A stretch of 52,422 bases of DNA, taken from contig CALXWW010000010.1 in assembly GCA_944392545.1 (NCBI GenBank), positions 1 through 52,422 of the forward strand. Direction: 5' to 3'. Within the stretch, counting starts at the first letter, position 1, and every line of letters starts with the position of its first letter. Below are positions 17,957-27,585 of the stretch, piece by piece. Made by a program: the position numbers and the translations under genes. The notes below the pieces were generated by a model. It was not told where the DNA came from, did no database searches, and was given only the letters and a program-made list of their open reading frames with translations. The stretch comes from an uncultured Clostridia bacterium. Lineage in GTDB: Bacteria; Bacillota; Clostridia; TANB77; CAG-508.

Positions 17957-18517
17957 CTAAACCTTTATTTCTTCATATTTTCTTACAACTTCTTTTAAGT
18001 CTTTCCAAAATTCTATTTTTTTGTTTTCATCTCTTAAAAGTGCTGCAGGATGCCATGTAGGCATATATAATATTCCTTTTTTTTCTATCCATTTTCCTCT
18101 GCATACTGTAATCCCATATTCTTTACCACATATATTCTTTAAAGCTGTACTGCCTAATAGAACAATTATTTTAGGTTTTACTAATATTACTTGATTTCTT
18201 AAATAATTTAAACAAGCTTCTGCTTCATCATCTTCTGGAACTCTATTGCTAGGTGGTCTACATTTTACTATATTTGCTATATATACCTTTTCTCTTTCTA
18301 TTCCTAAACCTTCAAATGCTTTATTCATTAATTGACCTGCTTTTCCAACAAAAGGTATTCCTTGCTTATCCTCATCTCCTCCAGGGCCTTCTCCTACCAG
18401 CATAATATCTGCATCTTTCTTTCCTGTTCCAAAAACTATATTAAGTCTTGTTTTACATAGTTTACATTTATTACAATTTTCTATTGACTCCTCTAATTCT
18501 TCCCAATTATTGTACAT
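17957..18517 (-). CDS. family 4 uracil-DNA glycosylase (4Fe-4S)
   Basis: 186 residues from the ATG at 18517, which has AAAGGAAGG upstream; the ATG at 18556 has no ribosome site. It removes uracil from DNA as the first step of base excision repair. The four cluster Cys are at 15, 18, 86 and 102. Motif A is G-E-G-P-G-G-D-E-D, followed by P-F-V-G-K-A-G-Q, and the later motif is H-P-A-A-L-L-R. Length fits the short thermophile-type and clostridial enzymes. It sits 40 bases after the LD-carboxypeptidase gene in one operon with the NUDIX gene. Confidence 0.9.
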   Translation of the reverse strand: MYNNWEELEESIENCNKCKLCKTRLNIVFGTGKKDADIMLVGEGPGGDEDKQGIPFVGKAGQLMNKAFEGLGIEREKVYIANIVKCRPPSNRVPEDDEAEACLNYLRNQVILVKPKIIVLLGSTALKNICGKEYGITVCRGKWIEKKGILYMPTWHPAALLRDENKKIEFWKDLKEVVRKYEEIKV

Positions 18518-18557
18518 TTTATTTAACCTTCCTTTAGTCCAAAACAAAATTGTCATT

Positions 18558-19466
18558 TTATTTCATAAAATTTTCTGTAATTTCTATTTTTACTTTCTTT
18601 GATGTATCTATTTTAGCCTTCCCTCCAACTGGTATAACTGTTTTTCTTTCTGTATGTCCAAAGTTATTTGATTTTATTATTGGAAATATATATTTATCTT
18701 CTAATACGTCTAATAATATTTTTTCCAATGCTACACTTCCATCATAATTTCCTACCCAAATTCCTTTTATTTTATCAAATACTCCATTTTGCTTCATGTT
18801 ATATAAATAATTCGATACAAGCTCTGGTGGTGTTTCTAGACAAAATTCTTCCATAAAAAGTATTTTATCTGTAAAATTAATAGCGTATTTTCCTGCAGAC
18901 ATTTCATTTACCAAACTTAAATTTCCGCCTACTAATATTCCTTCTGCCATTCCTTCTTTTATAGTTATATATTCGTCATCATCTTTTCCAAGATTCATAT
19001 TTCCATCTATAAATCTTTTTACAACTTCTTCATACGCATACGGTGTAGCCCAAGAGGTTAGTGCCTTAAACGTTGGTCCATTAAATGTTATTACACCTGT
19101 TTTAGCATATATTATATTTCCAAGAGAAGTACTATCACTAAATCCACATAAAGGTTTAGGATTATTTTTTATTACTTCATAATCTAAATATTCAAATACT
19201 GTATTAGAGTTAAATCCACCACTTACGCAAAATATTAGTTTTACTTCTTTATCAGCAAACATCTCATTTATATCTTCTGCTTTTTCTTTTGGCGTTGCAC
19301 CATATCCTAATGTATTTTTAAAAGCATTTTTAGCAAATTTTACTTTTAATCCTGTACTTTCCATTAATAGTACTGAGTTATTTATAACTTCTAAATCATC
19401 TTCATCTATTTTTGATGAAGGTGCTATTACTCCTACTGTATCTCCTTTTTTTACTTTTATAAACAT
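18558..19466 (-). CDS. S66 family LD-carboxypeptidase (MccF-like)
   Basis: 302 residues from the ATG at 19466 (AAAGGA seven bases upstream; the ATG at 19490 has none). S66 peptidases cut L-D bonds, either of murein tetrapeptide (LdcA) or of peptide-nucleotide antibiotics (MccF). Nucleophile Ser110 is in C-G-F-S-D-S-T, the Glu is in the F-M-E-E segment and the His in N-F-G-H-T, with P-V-G-G near the end, which is closer to the MccF branch. There is no signal peptide, so it is cytoplasmic. First gene of the operon with UDG and NUDIX. Confidence 0.85.
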   Translation of the reverse strand: MFIKVKKGDTVGVIAPSSKIDEDDLEVINNSVLLMESTGLKVKFAKNAFKNTLGYGATPKEKAEDINEMFADKEVKLIFCVSGGFNSNTVFEYLDYEVIKNNPKPLCGFSDSTSLGNIIYAKTGVITFNGPTFKALTSWATPYAYEEVVKRFIDGNMNLGKDDDEYITIKEGMAEGILVGGNLSLVNEMSAGKYAINFTDKILFMEEFCLETPPELVSNYLYNMKQNGVFDKIKGIWVGNYDGSVALEKILLDVLEDKYIFPIIKSNNFGHTERKTVIPVGGKAKIDTSKKVKIEITENFMK

Positions 19467-19581
19467 ATATTTTCCTTTCATAAATCTCATAATTAATTCT
19501 ATTATTATATACTATCATTATTTTAATTTATTATCAAGATAAATAGTATCTCAAAATATTCCTATAATCTTTGCCCCTCGA

Positions 19582-20382
19582 TTATACCATTCCAATAAAT
19601 GCACCATTTCTTCCAGATAACTCTTTATCTGCTCTATATGAATGAAACAAATCTGAATTGCATACAGTACAGATATTGCTATCTATAATATTTTCTTTTC
19701 TTAAACCTATTTCTTCTAAAATGATTTGATTAATTAATGTTGTATCTATATTATATTTTTGTATGCCTTCTACTATTCTTCCAATTTCTATAATTTCATT
19801 TATTCTTCCTGTATATTCAAACTCTTTTTTAAACATACTTGCTACTTCTTCTTCAACCTCAAAATGACATTTTTTTATACATGGAGAAATAGAGCAAATT
19901 ATATTCTCTGGTTTGCATTCATATGTTTTTATCATTCTCTCAACTGCTTTTTTACCTATTTTTCGAAGTGTACCTCTCCATCCAGAATGTACGTCTCCTA
20001 TCACTTTATTCTTGTAATCATAGAATAACAGTGAAGTACAATCAGCAGATGTAGTACACAAACATATATCTTTTTTATCTGTAATAAGTCCGTCAACTTC
20101 TTCAAATTGTTCACATATATTATTTACTACCTCTACTCTGTCTGTATGTGTTTGATGCGGTTTTACAATATTTTCATAAGCAATTCCAAGTACTTCTCCC
20201 ACCTTTTGATAGCTTGCTGTTATTATAGATTTATCATCATCTTTTACTTGTATATTAATATTATTTTTTCTTAATGTATAGCAATGTTTAATCTCAGGAA
20301 ACTCTAATAATTTTTTAAATTGTATAAATTCGGTTTTTCCTATATTCTGATGCAATATAATATTATTGGTTAAGTTTTTCAT
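19582..20382 (-). CDS. pgeF: peptidoglycan editing factor / multicopper-oxidase-like (laccase domain)
   Basis: 266 residues, YfiH/YlmD family. These proteins act on purine nucleosides (phosphorylase and deaminase) and, in enteric bacteria, correct mis-made murein precursors. Metal-site motifs are present: H-Q-T-H-T-D (His76, His79), S-A-D-C (Cys115) and H-S-G-W-R-G (His132). The AAAGGA site is 12 bases from the ATG, rather far. It is the last gene of the ogg-LtaS-addB-pgeF operon, 36 bases after addB. Confidence 0.88.
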   Translation of the reverse strand: MKNLTNNIILHQNIGKTEFIQFKKLLEFPEIKHCYTLRKNNINIQVKDDDKSIITASYQKVGEVLGIAYENIVKPHQTHTDRVEVVNNICEQFEEVDGLITDKKDICLCTTSADCTSLLFYDYKNKVIGDVHSGWRGTLRKIGKKAVERMIKTYECKPENIICSISPCIKKCHFEVEEEVASMFKKEFEYTGRINEIIEIGRIVEGIQKYNIDTTLINQIILEEIGLRKENIIDSNICTVCNSDLFHSYRADKELSGRNGAFIGMV

Positions 20383-20418
20383 GCTTAATTCAATTCCTTT
20401 CTTTTTTGTAAATTGCTT

Positions 20419-23400
20419 TTAACCTTCTTTTTCTTCTTTTATTTGCTCTAAAATATATTCTTTTTCTTCGTTACCTATGTAATTATATTCTTTTTTACAA
20501 ATTCCTGAATTAAAATTACAAATAGATTTATATTTACAATACTCGCATGGTGTTTTTCCTTGTTTTATTTTATAGTATGGTTTTATACTAATATTTCCTG
20601 TTAATATTTCCTCAGAAATCTGCTTTAATATTTTGTTCATATATTTTTGTAAATTTTCAAACCCGCTTTTGGTAATCGCATTTGATTTTTTAGATAAATT
20701 TCCTTCTTTATCAATATATGCGGGAATTATGTTAGAGCTTCCACTATCTAATGTTTTATCCATCTTTTTTACTATATCTACATTTGCTAAAATTAATCCC
20801 TTCATTTTAAATTGTTTTCTAATTTCTTCTTCTAGCTTTTCTTCATCTACATTTTTATTTTCTTTAATTATTGGATTTATTAAATTAAAGTATAGTACTC
20901 CTGCAGGCATTACATCTTCTATATTACATACAGCATCTAAATATGTTAGAAGTTGTAACTGTAACCCTGCTATTACTTCATTTAGGTTAATATCTTTAGC
21001 AGATGATTTATAATCTATTATTCTTATATAATTTCCATCTTCTGTTTTGGCAATATCTATTCTATCTATTTTACCTGTAATTTCTACTTTCTTACCATTA
21101 TCTAACTTAACTTGTATTGCTGGATATTCCTTTCCATTCTTGAATTCTACCTCATGCCCCATAACCTCAAAGTCACTGTATTTTAAACTGTATACAATAT
21201 ATTTTATTGATTTTTTTACTACTGCTTTTAACCTATTTGCCAATACTATATATTTAGGTATTCCTGTAAAGATATAATTCTTTTTTAGTTTCAATTTTTC
21301 TTCTATAATTTCATCTATTATTATTTCTTCTTCCGCTTCTTCTATTGTTTTTACATTAAGTTTTCTTTCTTGTAACTTATCAAAAAAACTATCTATGATG
21401 TCATGCATAAATGTTCCTGTATCCATAGCTTGCACCTTAAATTCTTGTCTTTCTGATAAATTTAATCCATATTTTAAATAATATGAAAATGGGCATGATT
21501 TATATTGTTCTAATCTTGATATACTTGTCTTCAAAGTATTACTATATAATCTTTCTAGAATATCTTTTTTTATATTGTCAGTATTTATGTTGTAATTTAA
21601 AGCTTTTAGATTGCTTTCTAATTTTTCTTTCCATTCTGGTTTAGACATATAATAATTATATATTTCAAACCATTTTTCATCTATTTCTTCTCCATCTCTA
21701 AAAGCTTCTAAATTTTTTAACAATCCCTCAAATGTATTTAATTCTGTTACAATTTCATTTTGACTTAATATTATATCACTTTCTTCTTTTATATTTGTAA
21801 ATATTTTCTTTACTCTATTTATTAATATTGATGGTCTTAATCCTCTTCCTTCTAAATCAGAAGACACATATGATAAAAACACTTTTTCTTCCGCTGTTGA
21901 AAAAGCTTTATATATATTAAAGTTATCATCATAAAGCTTTTCTATTGTTCCTTTTGCAAGTTCTGCACCTAGTTTTTTTAATTCTTCTCTATCCTTATCA
22001 TTAAAATATCCTTCATCTTTATTAATACTTGGGAATATTCCATCATTTAGTCCTATTATAAATACAGCTTTTGTTTTATGACTCCTTGATCTATCCACAT
22101 CTCCCACAATTACTTGGTCTTGTGTTGCTGGAATTTTTCCTAAGCTACTACTACCTAAACCTGTTTTTAAAATTTCTGCATATTTTTCAAAGCTTACTTT
22201 TTCTTCTCCAAATATTAATACAATTTCATCCAAAAGTTCTATTATTTTTTTATAACTTGCTTCATATTCTCTTGCTTTTTCTAATTCTCCTGCTTCCTCT
22301 AACTTATTTATCTCATCACTTATCTTTATGTTTATTTCATTTTCTATTAAAAACTCATATAATTTTTCTGTAATATTTTTATAGCTTTTTGTATTCATCA
22401 AACCATCTTTTAATTGTAATAATGGTTTTATTACCTTTTCACATATATGTAATATTTTAGTCTGTTCTTCTTCTGTTTCATTATAGAATGTAAGCTCTTT
22501 TGTATACCATTTGCTTCCTTTTATTCCCCATCTTAAAGCATAATTTTCTAATACATATATATCATCGTCATCTACATCTTTTATTAATCCTGATTTTATA
22601 TATTCAATAACACTTTCTTCTGACCAATTTTTTGCAAAAACATTTATTAGTGATAATATATATTTCACCAATATATTCTGACTAAAATCTTTCTTTTCAT
22701 CAATAAACACAGGAATATTATATTTGGTAAATATAATTTTGCATAAGTTTGAATATTCTTCTAAATTTTTAGTAATAACTGAAATCTCATTATATCTATA
22801 GTTATTATCTCTTGCAAGCTTCACTATATTTTGAGCTATATGTTCTATTTCTGAATACTGATTTTTTGCTAAAAATAAATTTATATTGTTTATTTCTTTG
22901 TTATATTTTGTATACGGAAAAGCATATATATTTTCTTCTAAATGCTTTAATTCATCATTTTTAAATCTATAGCATATGTCTAATTCTACTGGCTTTTCTA
23001 TTTTTACATTTTCACTTCTTGCTATAAAATACAATTTATCTATTGTTGATTTATTGCTATAAAATATATCTGTATCTTGATTTTGATTTACATTAATATC
23101 ATCTGTACAAATGGTAATATTTACTTCGTTTGCCTTTAATAGTAACTTTTTTATTATTTCATATTCTTGATATGTAAATCCTACAAATTCATCTATATAA
23201 ATATCTACATTGTCAAAATCTCTAATAAAATCAATTCTGTCTATTAATATACTTAAATTATCATTTTCATCTATATATTTTTTATCTATAGTTTCTGTAT
23301 AATCTTTATACACAAGTAACATATCTTTTAATTTAGACTTCAAATATTTATCTTCTAAATTTTCTATTGTTTGTTCTAATTTTTCTACTGTTATTCCATG

Positions 23401-23781
23401 TTTTTTAAATTCTGTTATTTGTGCCTCTACTAAATTCACATTTTCTAGCGACTTTCCTATAAAGTTTAAATTATTTTTTTCTTTAGAAAGATTGCTATAT
23501 ATTAACATTGATTTACCAGTTTGAGATAAATTTTTAAGATTACTATTCCCAGTTTCTTTTATTACTCTATATGCCATACGATTAAATGTTAATACTTCTG
23601 CTAATACTACAGAGTTTGTATTTATAGAATCTAACAGTTTCTTTTCTGCAGTAAATGAAAATTGTTCAGGAGTTATTATATATATCTTTCTATTTCCTTT
23701 TTTAATTTTCTCTGCTATTTCATTAAAAATATATGTACTTTTACCTGTTCCTGATTTTCCATATATAATTTTTAGACTCAT
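20419..23781 (-). CDS. addB: ATP-dependent helicase/deoxyribonuclease subunit AddB
   Basis: 1120 residues. AddB pairs with AddA to process double-strand breaks for recombination. A Walker A motif G-K-S-G-T-G-K-S-T lies at the very N-terminus (about 8-16). The RecB-type nuclease motif I-I-D-Y-K-S-S centres on Asp923-Tyr-Lys925. The iron-sulfur staple is present: an upstream Cys in Y-K-S-C-P-F-S-Y-Y and Cys1079, Cys1082 and Cys1088. addA, normally adjacent, is not in this window; the following gene is pgeF. It lies 11 bases after the LtaS-like gene in one operon. Confidence 0.95.
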   Translation of the reverse strand: MSLKIIYGKSGTGKSTYIFNEIAEKIKKGNRKIYIITPEQFSFTAEKKLLDSINTNSVVLAEVLTFNRMAYRVIKETGNSNLKNLSQTGKSMLIYSNLSKEKNNLNFIGKSLENVNLVEAQITEFKKHGITVEKLEQTIENLEDKYLKSKLKDMLLVYKDYTETIDKKYIDENDNLSILIDRIDFIRDFDNVDIYIDEFVGFTYQEYEIIKKLLLKANEVNITICTDDINVNQNQDTDIFYSNKSTIDKLYFIARSENVKIEKPVELDICYRFKNDELKHLEENIYAFPYTKYNKEINNINLFLAKNQYSEIEHIAQNIVKLARDNNYRYNEISVITKNLEEYSNLCKIIFTKYNIPVFIDEKKDFSQNILVKYILSLINVFAKNWSEESVIEYIKSGLIKDVDDDDIYVLENYALRWGIKGSKWYTKELTFYNETEEEQTKILHICEKVIKPLLQLKDGLMNTKSYKNITEKLYEFLIENEINIKISDEINKLEEAGELEKAREYEASYKKIIELLDEIVLIFGEEKVSFEKYAEILKTGLGSSSLGKIPATQDQVIVGDVDRSRSHKTKAVFIIGLNDGIFPSINKDEGYFNDKDREELKKLGAELAKGTIEKLYDDNFNIYKAFSTAEEKVFLSYVSSDLEGRGLRPSILINRVKKIFTNIKEESDIILSQNEIVTELNTFEGLLKNLEAFRDGEEIDEKWFEIYNYYMSKPEWKEKLESNLKALNYNINTDNIKKDILERLYSNTLKTSISRLEQYKSCPFSYYLKYGLNLSERQEFKVQAMDTGTFMHDIIDSFFDKLQERKLNVKTIEEAEEEIIIDEIIEEKLKLKKNYIFTGIPKYIVLANRLKAVVKKSIKYIVYSLKYSDFEVMGHEVEFKNGKEYPAIQVKLDNGKKVEITGKIDRIDIAKTEDGNYIRIIDYKSSAKDINLNEVIAGLQLQLLTYLDAVCNIEDVMPAGVLYFNLINPIIKENKNVDEEKLEEEIRKQFKMKGLILANVDIVKKMDKTLDSGSSNIIPAYIDKEGNLSKKSNAITKSGFENLQKYMNKILKQISEEILTGNISIKPYYKIKQGKTPCEYCKYKSICNFNSGICKKEYNYIGNEEKEYILEQIKEEKEG

Positions 23782-23792
23782 AGTATTCTCCT

Positions 23793-25643
23793 TTATTTTT
23801 CAAATAAGTAATATTGTATGTTTTCACGTAATCTTTTTGTTTCTTCCATTTGCTCTGTCATTGTTTCGTTTATATAGTAAATTGTGCTATTTGTGTCCAC
23901 ACTTAAATATCTATTTTGTGCTGGCAAAATATTTCTTATGCTATATAGCCATTTATAGTATGGCGAAAGTTCTATATCCATTCTATTTACTATATTGGTA
24001 AGTAACATGTCTGGACTTATGTATTCACTTTCAAAATCAATCTTCACTCCATAATTAGATAATACTAATCCTGGAGTTGTATATTTTCTAAGTAAATTTA
24101 ATTTATCATCCTCTGTATTAAAATATGATAATTTCTCTAGTATATCTTCTCCATCGCTATTATATAAGTATGGCAAATGGTCTCCTAAAGCCACAATTAT
24201 TGTTGGCTCTTCTATATTTTGTATTTCTTCATATAATCTTTGTATTTGTATATTTGTGTCATATACTCCTTGTGCATATGATAAAATTATTCCGATTTCT
24301 TCTTCTGATAATGATGAATTTGTTACATTTATATCATATTCTTCATATTTGTCTTCTGAAAATGGCATATGTGTTTGTGCTGTAGCAACCATATAGAAGA
24401 TAGGTTCATCTTTATCATTGTTTTTTAATGTGTTTATTACATCATCAACTAATGCTTCGTCAGATATATGCGTTCCTTTAATCTTTTCTTCATAATCTGG
24501 CATATCAACATATTCATTTACATATTCATCTATTCCTAATTTTTTATAGATATTTTTAGAAGCATAATAGTCTCTACCAAAAACTACTTTAGTATAATAT
24601 CCATTATTTTTTAGTTCTTTTATAATTGATGGTTTATTATCCTCTTCTTGTCCTTTATACAGTTGTGTAAAAGGGTTATATCCTGTTGAAAAATATGCTA
24701 GATTTCCTCCTGTTAATAATTCAAATTCTATATTGCTTGATAGCCCACCATAAGATGCCGATAGTAAATTTACTCCGTTTTCTTTCTCTTGTAAGTTTCT
24801 AAAATTTAACGTAATATCTTTATCAAATTCTATTTCCTCTATATTTTCTATGTCAAAATATGATTCTTGGAACATTACTATTATATTTGGTTTTCCTAAA
24901 TCTTTTTCTTCATTTTCTTCTTTGCTTGCTTCATTTAATACAGACACTACTACTTCTTCATTATAGAAGGTAGGCTCGCTTTTTCTATTTTCTAATTCTA
25001 AGCCATACATCCCTGCAAGCACACTATATTTCGTATAATACATAAAATCCGTTGAAACAGCTTGATAATCTTTTCTTCCCTCTGTATTGTATATAGTTTT
25101 TAATATAAATTGATCTTTTTCGGTGATTGGAATTAGCATTATTATAAATACTAATATAGAAGTAATAGCAGTAATTACCCTTATCTTTGCACTCTTTATT
25201 GTAATTGTATTCCTTCTAGCCAATATACAAGTTGCTATTAGTAGTACTAATAGTATACCAATTTGCAAATAATTTATATGAAATAAAAAATCGTTTTTTA
25301 CTATACTAGTTATATCTCCAATATTTCCTAAAAAGTATATATCTGATGGATATATTGGAGTTGAAGTATAATATAACTTTATATCATTTATAACAGAAAA
25401 AACAAATGTAAAAATAGAGACAACATATGTTGCTATGTGTGTCTTTTTTACTATTGCTAAAATTAATACATATATTAAATACATTATTACAAATGACAAA
25501 TACAATGCAGGTATGTGTACAGATATCATAAATAATAATCCGCAGAATCCAAAATTAAGTAATAAATTTAATATAGCTGGTATTATCGCACAAATTGTAT
25601 CTTTTCTTAGTTCTTTTAAATTATTTTTATTCTCTTCTTCCAT
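23793..25643 (-). CDS. LtaS-like sulfatase-family membrane enzyme
   Basis: 616 residues: five membrane helices (about 17-40, 45-66, 70-90, 124-142, 153-172), a linker and an outside sulfatase/alkaline-phosphatase domain. Relatives polymerise glycerol phosphate for lipoteichoic acid or transfer phosphoglycerol to glycans. Metal ligands seen are Glu260 in F-Q-E-S, and Asp488-His489 in L-G-D-H-L-P. The nucleophile, usually Thr (Thr300 in S. aureus LtaS), is Ser302 in Y-G-G-L-S-S-N-I-E-F. Spacing matches LtaS, but the substrate cannot be told. 30 bases after ogg, 11 before addB. Confidence 0.85.
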   Translation of the reverse strand: MEEENKNNLKELRKDTICAIIPAILNLLLNFGFCGLLFMISVHIPALYLSFVIMYLIYVLILAIVKKTHIATYVVSIFTFVFSVINDIKLYYTSTPIYPSDIYFLGNIGDITSIVKNDFLFHINYLQIGILLVLLIATCILARRNTITIKSAKIRVITAITSILVFIIMLIPITEKDQFILKTIYNTEGRKDYQAVSTDFMYYTKYSVLAGMYGLELENRKSEPTFYNEEVVVSVLNEASKEENEEKDLGKPNIIVMFQESYFDIENIEEIEFDKDITLNFRNLQEKENGVNLLSASYGGLSSNIEFELLTGGNLAYFSTGYNPFTQLYKGQEEDNKPSIIKELKNNGYYTKVVFGRDYYASKNIYKKLGIDEYVNEYVDMPDYEEKIKGTHISDEALVDDVINTLKNNDKDEPIFYMVATAQTHMPFSEDKYEEYDINVTNSSLSEEEIGIILSYAQGVYDTNIQIQRLYEEIQNIEEPTIIVALGDHLPYLYNSDGEDILEKLSYFNTEDDKLNLLRKYTTPGLVLSNYGVKIDFESEYISPDMLLTNIVNRMDIELSPYYKWLYSIRNILPAQNRYLSVDTNSTIYYINETMTEQMEETKRLRENIQYYLFEK

Positions 25644-25673
25644 TTCTTTCCTCTTTTAATAGTTACTTAATTG

Positions 25674-26543
25674 CTATGCAGTATCTCTTTTCCAGAAAAA
25701 TAAATATTGCTGTGCTATTCCTTCTAAATCTCCATACTTTTCCTTTGCTAGTTTTTCTATTTCTTTTTTGTTTACTCTTGTTTCATCTTCATTTTTTATA
25801 TATAGTTCATTCATTACTCGTCTTACCCATACGTCAATTGGGAATACGTCAAATCTTTTTAAAGTTGAAAACAAAAGTATACAGTCTGCAACTTTCGGAC
25901 CTACTCCTGAAAGTGTCAATAATGTATTTCTTACTTTTTCTGTATTTTGTTCATTATGTAACTTTCCCAAATCAACTTCTCTTGATAATATTTTTTGTGT
26001 TGTTTCATATACGCGTATATCTCTAAATCCTAATCCTAAACTTCTCAAATCTTCTACGCTAGCTTTTGATAGTTCTTCTACTGTTGGAAATGTATAGTAT
26101 TTTTTACCTTTCCATTCTATTTTTCTTCCATATTTCTGTGATAGTCTATTTATAATTCCTTTTATTCTAGGAATGTTGTTGTTTGCTGAAATAATAAATG
26201 ATATAATTGTTTCCCATAAGTCTTGATTTAGTATCCTTATTCCACTTCCATATTCTATACTTTTTGCTAAATGTTCGTCTATTTTTGAAAGATTGGCTTT
26301 TATTTCTTCATAATTTCTATCTAAATCAAAGTAGTTTTTTACTAACTTTTCTAAATTATCTGCACCGTAGCTGGAAAATATGACTTTGTTTTCCACTTCT
26401 TTAACATTAATTACATTTTTCCCAACAATACCTGTATAACTTTTGTCTTGTTCTTCATCCCATCTAAAACATTGACCACATTCAAAAATATGTTTTGCAT
26501 TAAATGATGATAAATTTTCTACTTCATAATGTTGTTCTTGCAT
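25674..26543 (-). CDS. ogg: 8-oxoguanine DNA glycosylase/AP lyase
   Basis: 289 residues, OGG1 family with an N-terminal barrel (F-E-C-G-Q-C-F-R-W) and the HhH-GPD domain. It removes 8-oxoguanine from DNA and nicks the abasic site. Catalytic Lys217 is in S-G-V-G-P-K-V-A-D-C and Asp237 in F-P-I-D-V-W-V-R-R, 20 residues later as in human OGG1 (249/268, 19). First gene of a four-gene operon with a perfect consensus promoter. Confidence 0.93.
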   Translation of the reverse strand: MQEQHYEVENLSSFNAKHIFECGQCFRWDEEQDKSYTGIVGKNVINVKEVENKVIFSSYGADNLEKLVKNYFDLDRNYEEIKANLSKIDEHLAKSIEYGSGIRILNQDLWETIISFIISANNNIPRIKGIINRLSQKYGRKIEWKGKKYYTFPTVEELSKASVEDLRSLGLGFRDIRVYETTQKILSREVDLGKLHNEQNTEKVRNTLLTLSGVGPKVADCILLFSTLKRFDVFPIDVWVRRVMNELYIKNEDETRVNKKEIEKLAKEKYGDLEGIAQQYLFFWKRDTA

Positions 26544-26608
26544 TTATTTTAGTCCTTTCTTACTTGATATTTATTACAAAAATATACTCGTCTAAATTTA
26601 GTAATTAT

Positions 26609-26637
26609 ATTATATAAATTTAATTTAGTAGTGTCAA
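26609..26637 (-). promoter_or_regulatory. consensus promoter of the ogg operon
   Basis: Minus strand TTGACA (26637-26632), 17-bp spacer, TATAAT (26614-26609). Confidence 0.8.
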
Positions 26638-26658
26638 TTCATTTTATCTAACAAATTA

Positions 26659-27519
26659 TTACTTAAACCCTTTTCCCCATGCTTCTCGTGCGTTTGATAT
26701 TACAATAAAGGCTCTTGGATCTATCTCTTGTGCAATTTGTTTTATTTTTACTACTTCTCCTCTTGATGCTACACACCAAAGTACCATCTTTTTTTCTCTA
26801 GTATATGTACCCTTTGCGTAAATTGCTGTACTACCTCTATCCAATTTTTGTCCTATCTCTTGTGCAATTTCTTTATACTTATTAGAAACTATAAACATCA
26901 TTTTCGTAAAATACACACCTTCAAATACAATGTCTATCATTTTGCCCATTAAATATATTGCTATTGCAGAATAGAGACCTATTTCAACTTCTTTAAAGAA
27001 TAATACATTTAGAAATACTATTGTAATATCAACTATAACTATTAAATTACTAATTTTAAAATGTGGTTTAAAAGCTCTAACAATGTATGATAATAAATCT
27101 GTTCCTCCAGTTGACGCATTTGCCTTTAATACTATTGCTGTTCCAAGTCCAACTAAAATTCCTCCATATATGCATGCTAATAACCTATCTTCTGTTAGAG
27201 GTTTTAATTTTTCAAATATATCAATAAAGGTAGAAAGTACTATAGTTCCGAATATACCTTTAATTGCTATTTCTTTTCCTACTTTTATAATTGTTAATAT
27301 TATTAATGGAATATTTAATATTAGCATAGTTATTCCAAGCGGCATATTAAATAAATAGTATATAATCGTAGAAATACCCGCAAATCCACCTGAAGATAAT
27401 TGATTTGGAAGTAAAAATAACGCTGTTCCTAATGCCATTAAAATACATCCTATTATTATTTCTACTCCTTCTTTTAAATATTTTTTTAATACAATCTGCT
27501 TTCTTGTTAGCTTTTTCAT
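26659..27519 (-). CDS. YitT family membrane protein
   Basis: 286 residues from the ATG at 27519; an upstream TTG at 27555 has no ribosome site. Five hydrophobic helices in the first 200 residues (glycine-rich N-Q-L-S-S-G-G-F-A-G-I-S and A-S-T-G-G-T-D repeats typical of the family) are followed by the cytoplasmic DUF2179 domain (T-Y-T-R-E-K-K-M-V). The repeated GG motifs suggest two homologous halves. Function in transport is not known. The AAGGTGAT ribosome site lies inside the 3' arm of a 16-bp hairpin, so translation may be controlled. Confidence 0.85.
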   Translation of the reverse strand: MKKLTRKQIVLKKYLKEGVEIIIGCILMALGTALFLLPNQLSSGGFAGISTIIYYLFNMPLGITMLILNIPLIILTIIKVGKEIAIKGIFGTIVLSTFIDIFEKLKPLTEDRLLACIYGGILVGLGTAIVLKANASTGGTDLLSYIVRAFKPHFKISNLIVIVDITIVFLNVLFFKEVEIGLYSAIAIYLMGKMIDIVFEGVYFTKMMFIVSNKYKEIAQEIGQKLDRGSTAIYAKGTYTREKKMVLWCVASRGEVVKIKQIAQEIDPRAFIVISNAREAWGKGFK

Positions 27520-27524
27520 AAATA

Positions 27525-27568
27525 AAATCACCTTATTTATTGATATTATTACCAATAAAAGGTGATTT
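27525..27568 (-). promoter_or_regulatory. hairpin that buries the yitT ribosome site, also terminator-like
   Basis: On the minus-strand RNA, 27568-27559 pairs with 27534-27525 (10 bp) and an inner 6-bp stem adds to it, with a 2-nt bulge. The 3' arm contains the AAGGTGAT site of yitT, 6-13 bases before the ATG. A TTTTATTTAT stretch follows, so the same structure could end the upstream radical SAM transcript. Confidence 0.65.
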
Positions 27569-27585
27569 ATTCTTTATTAATATCT

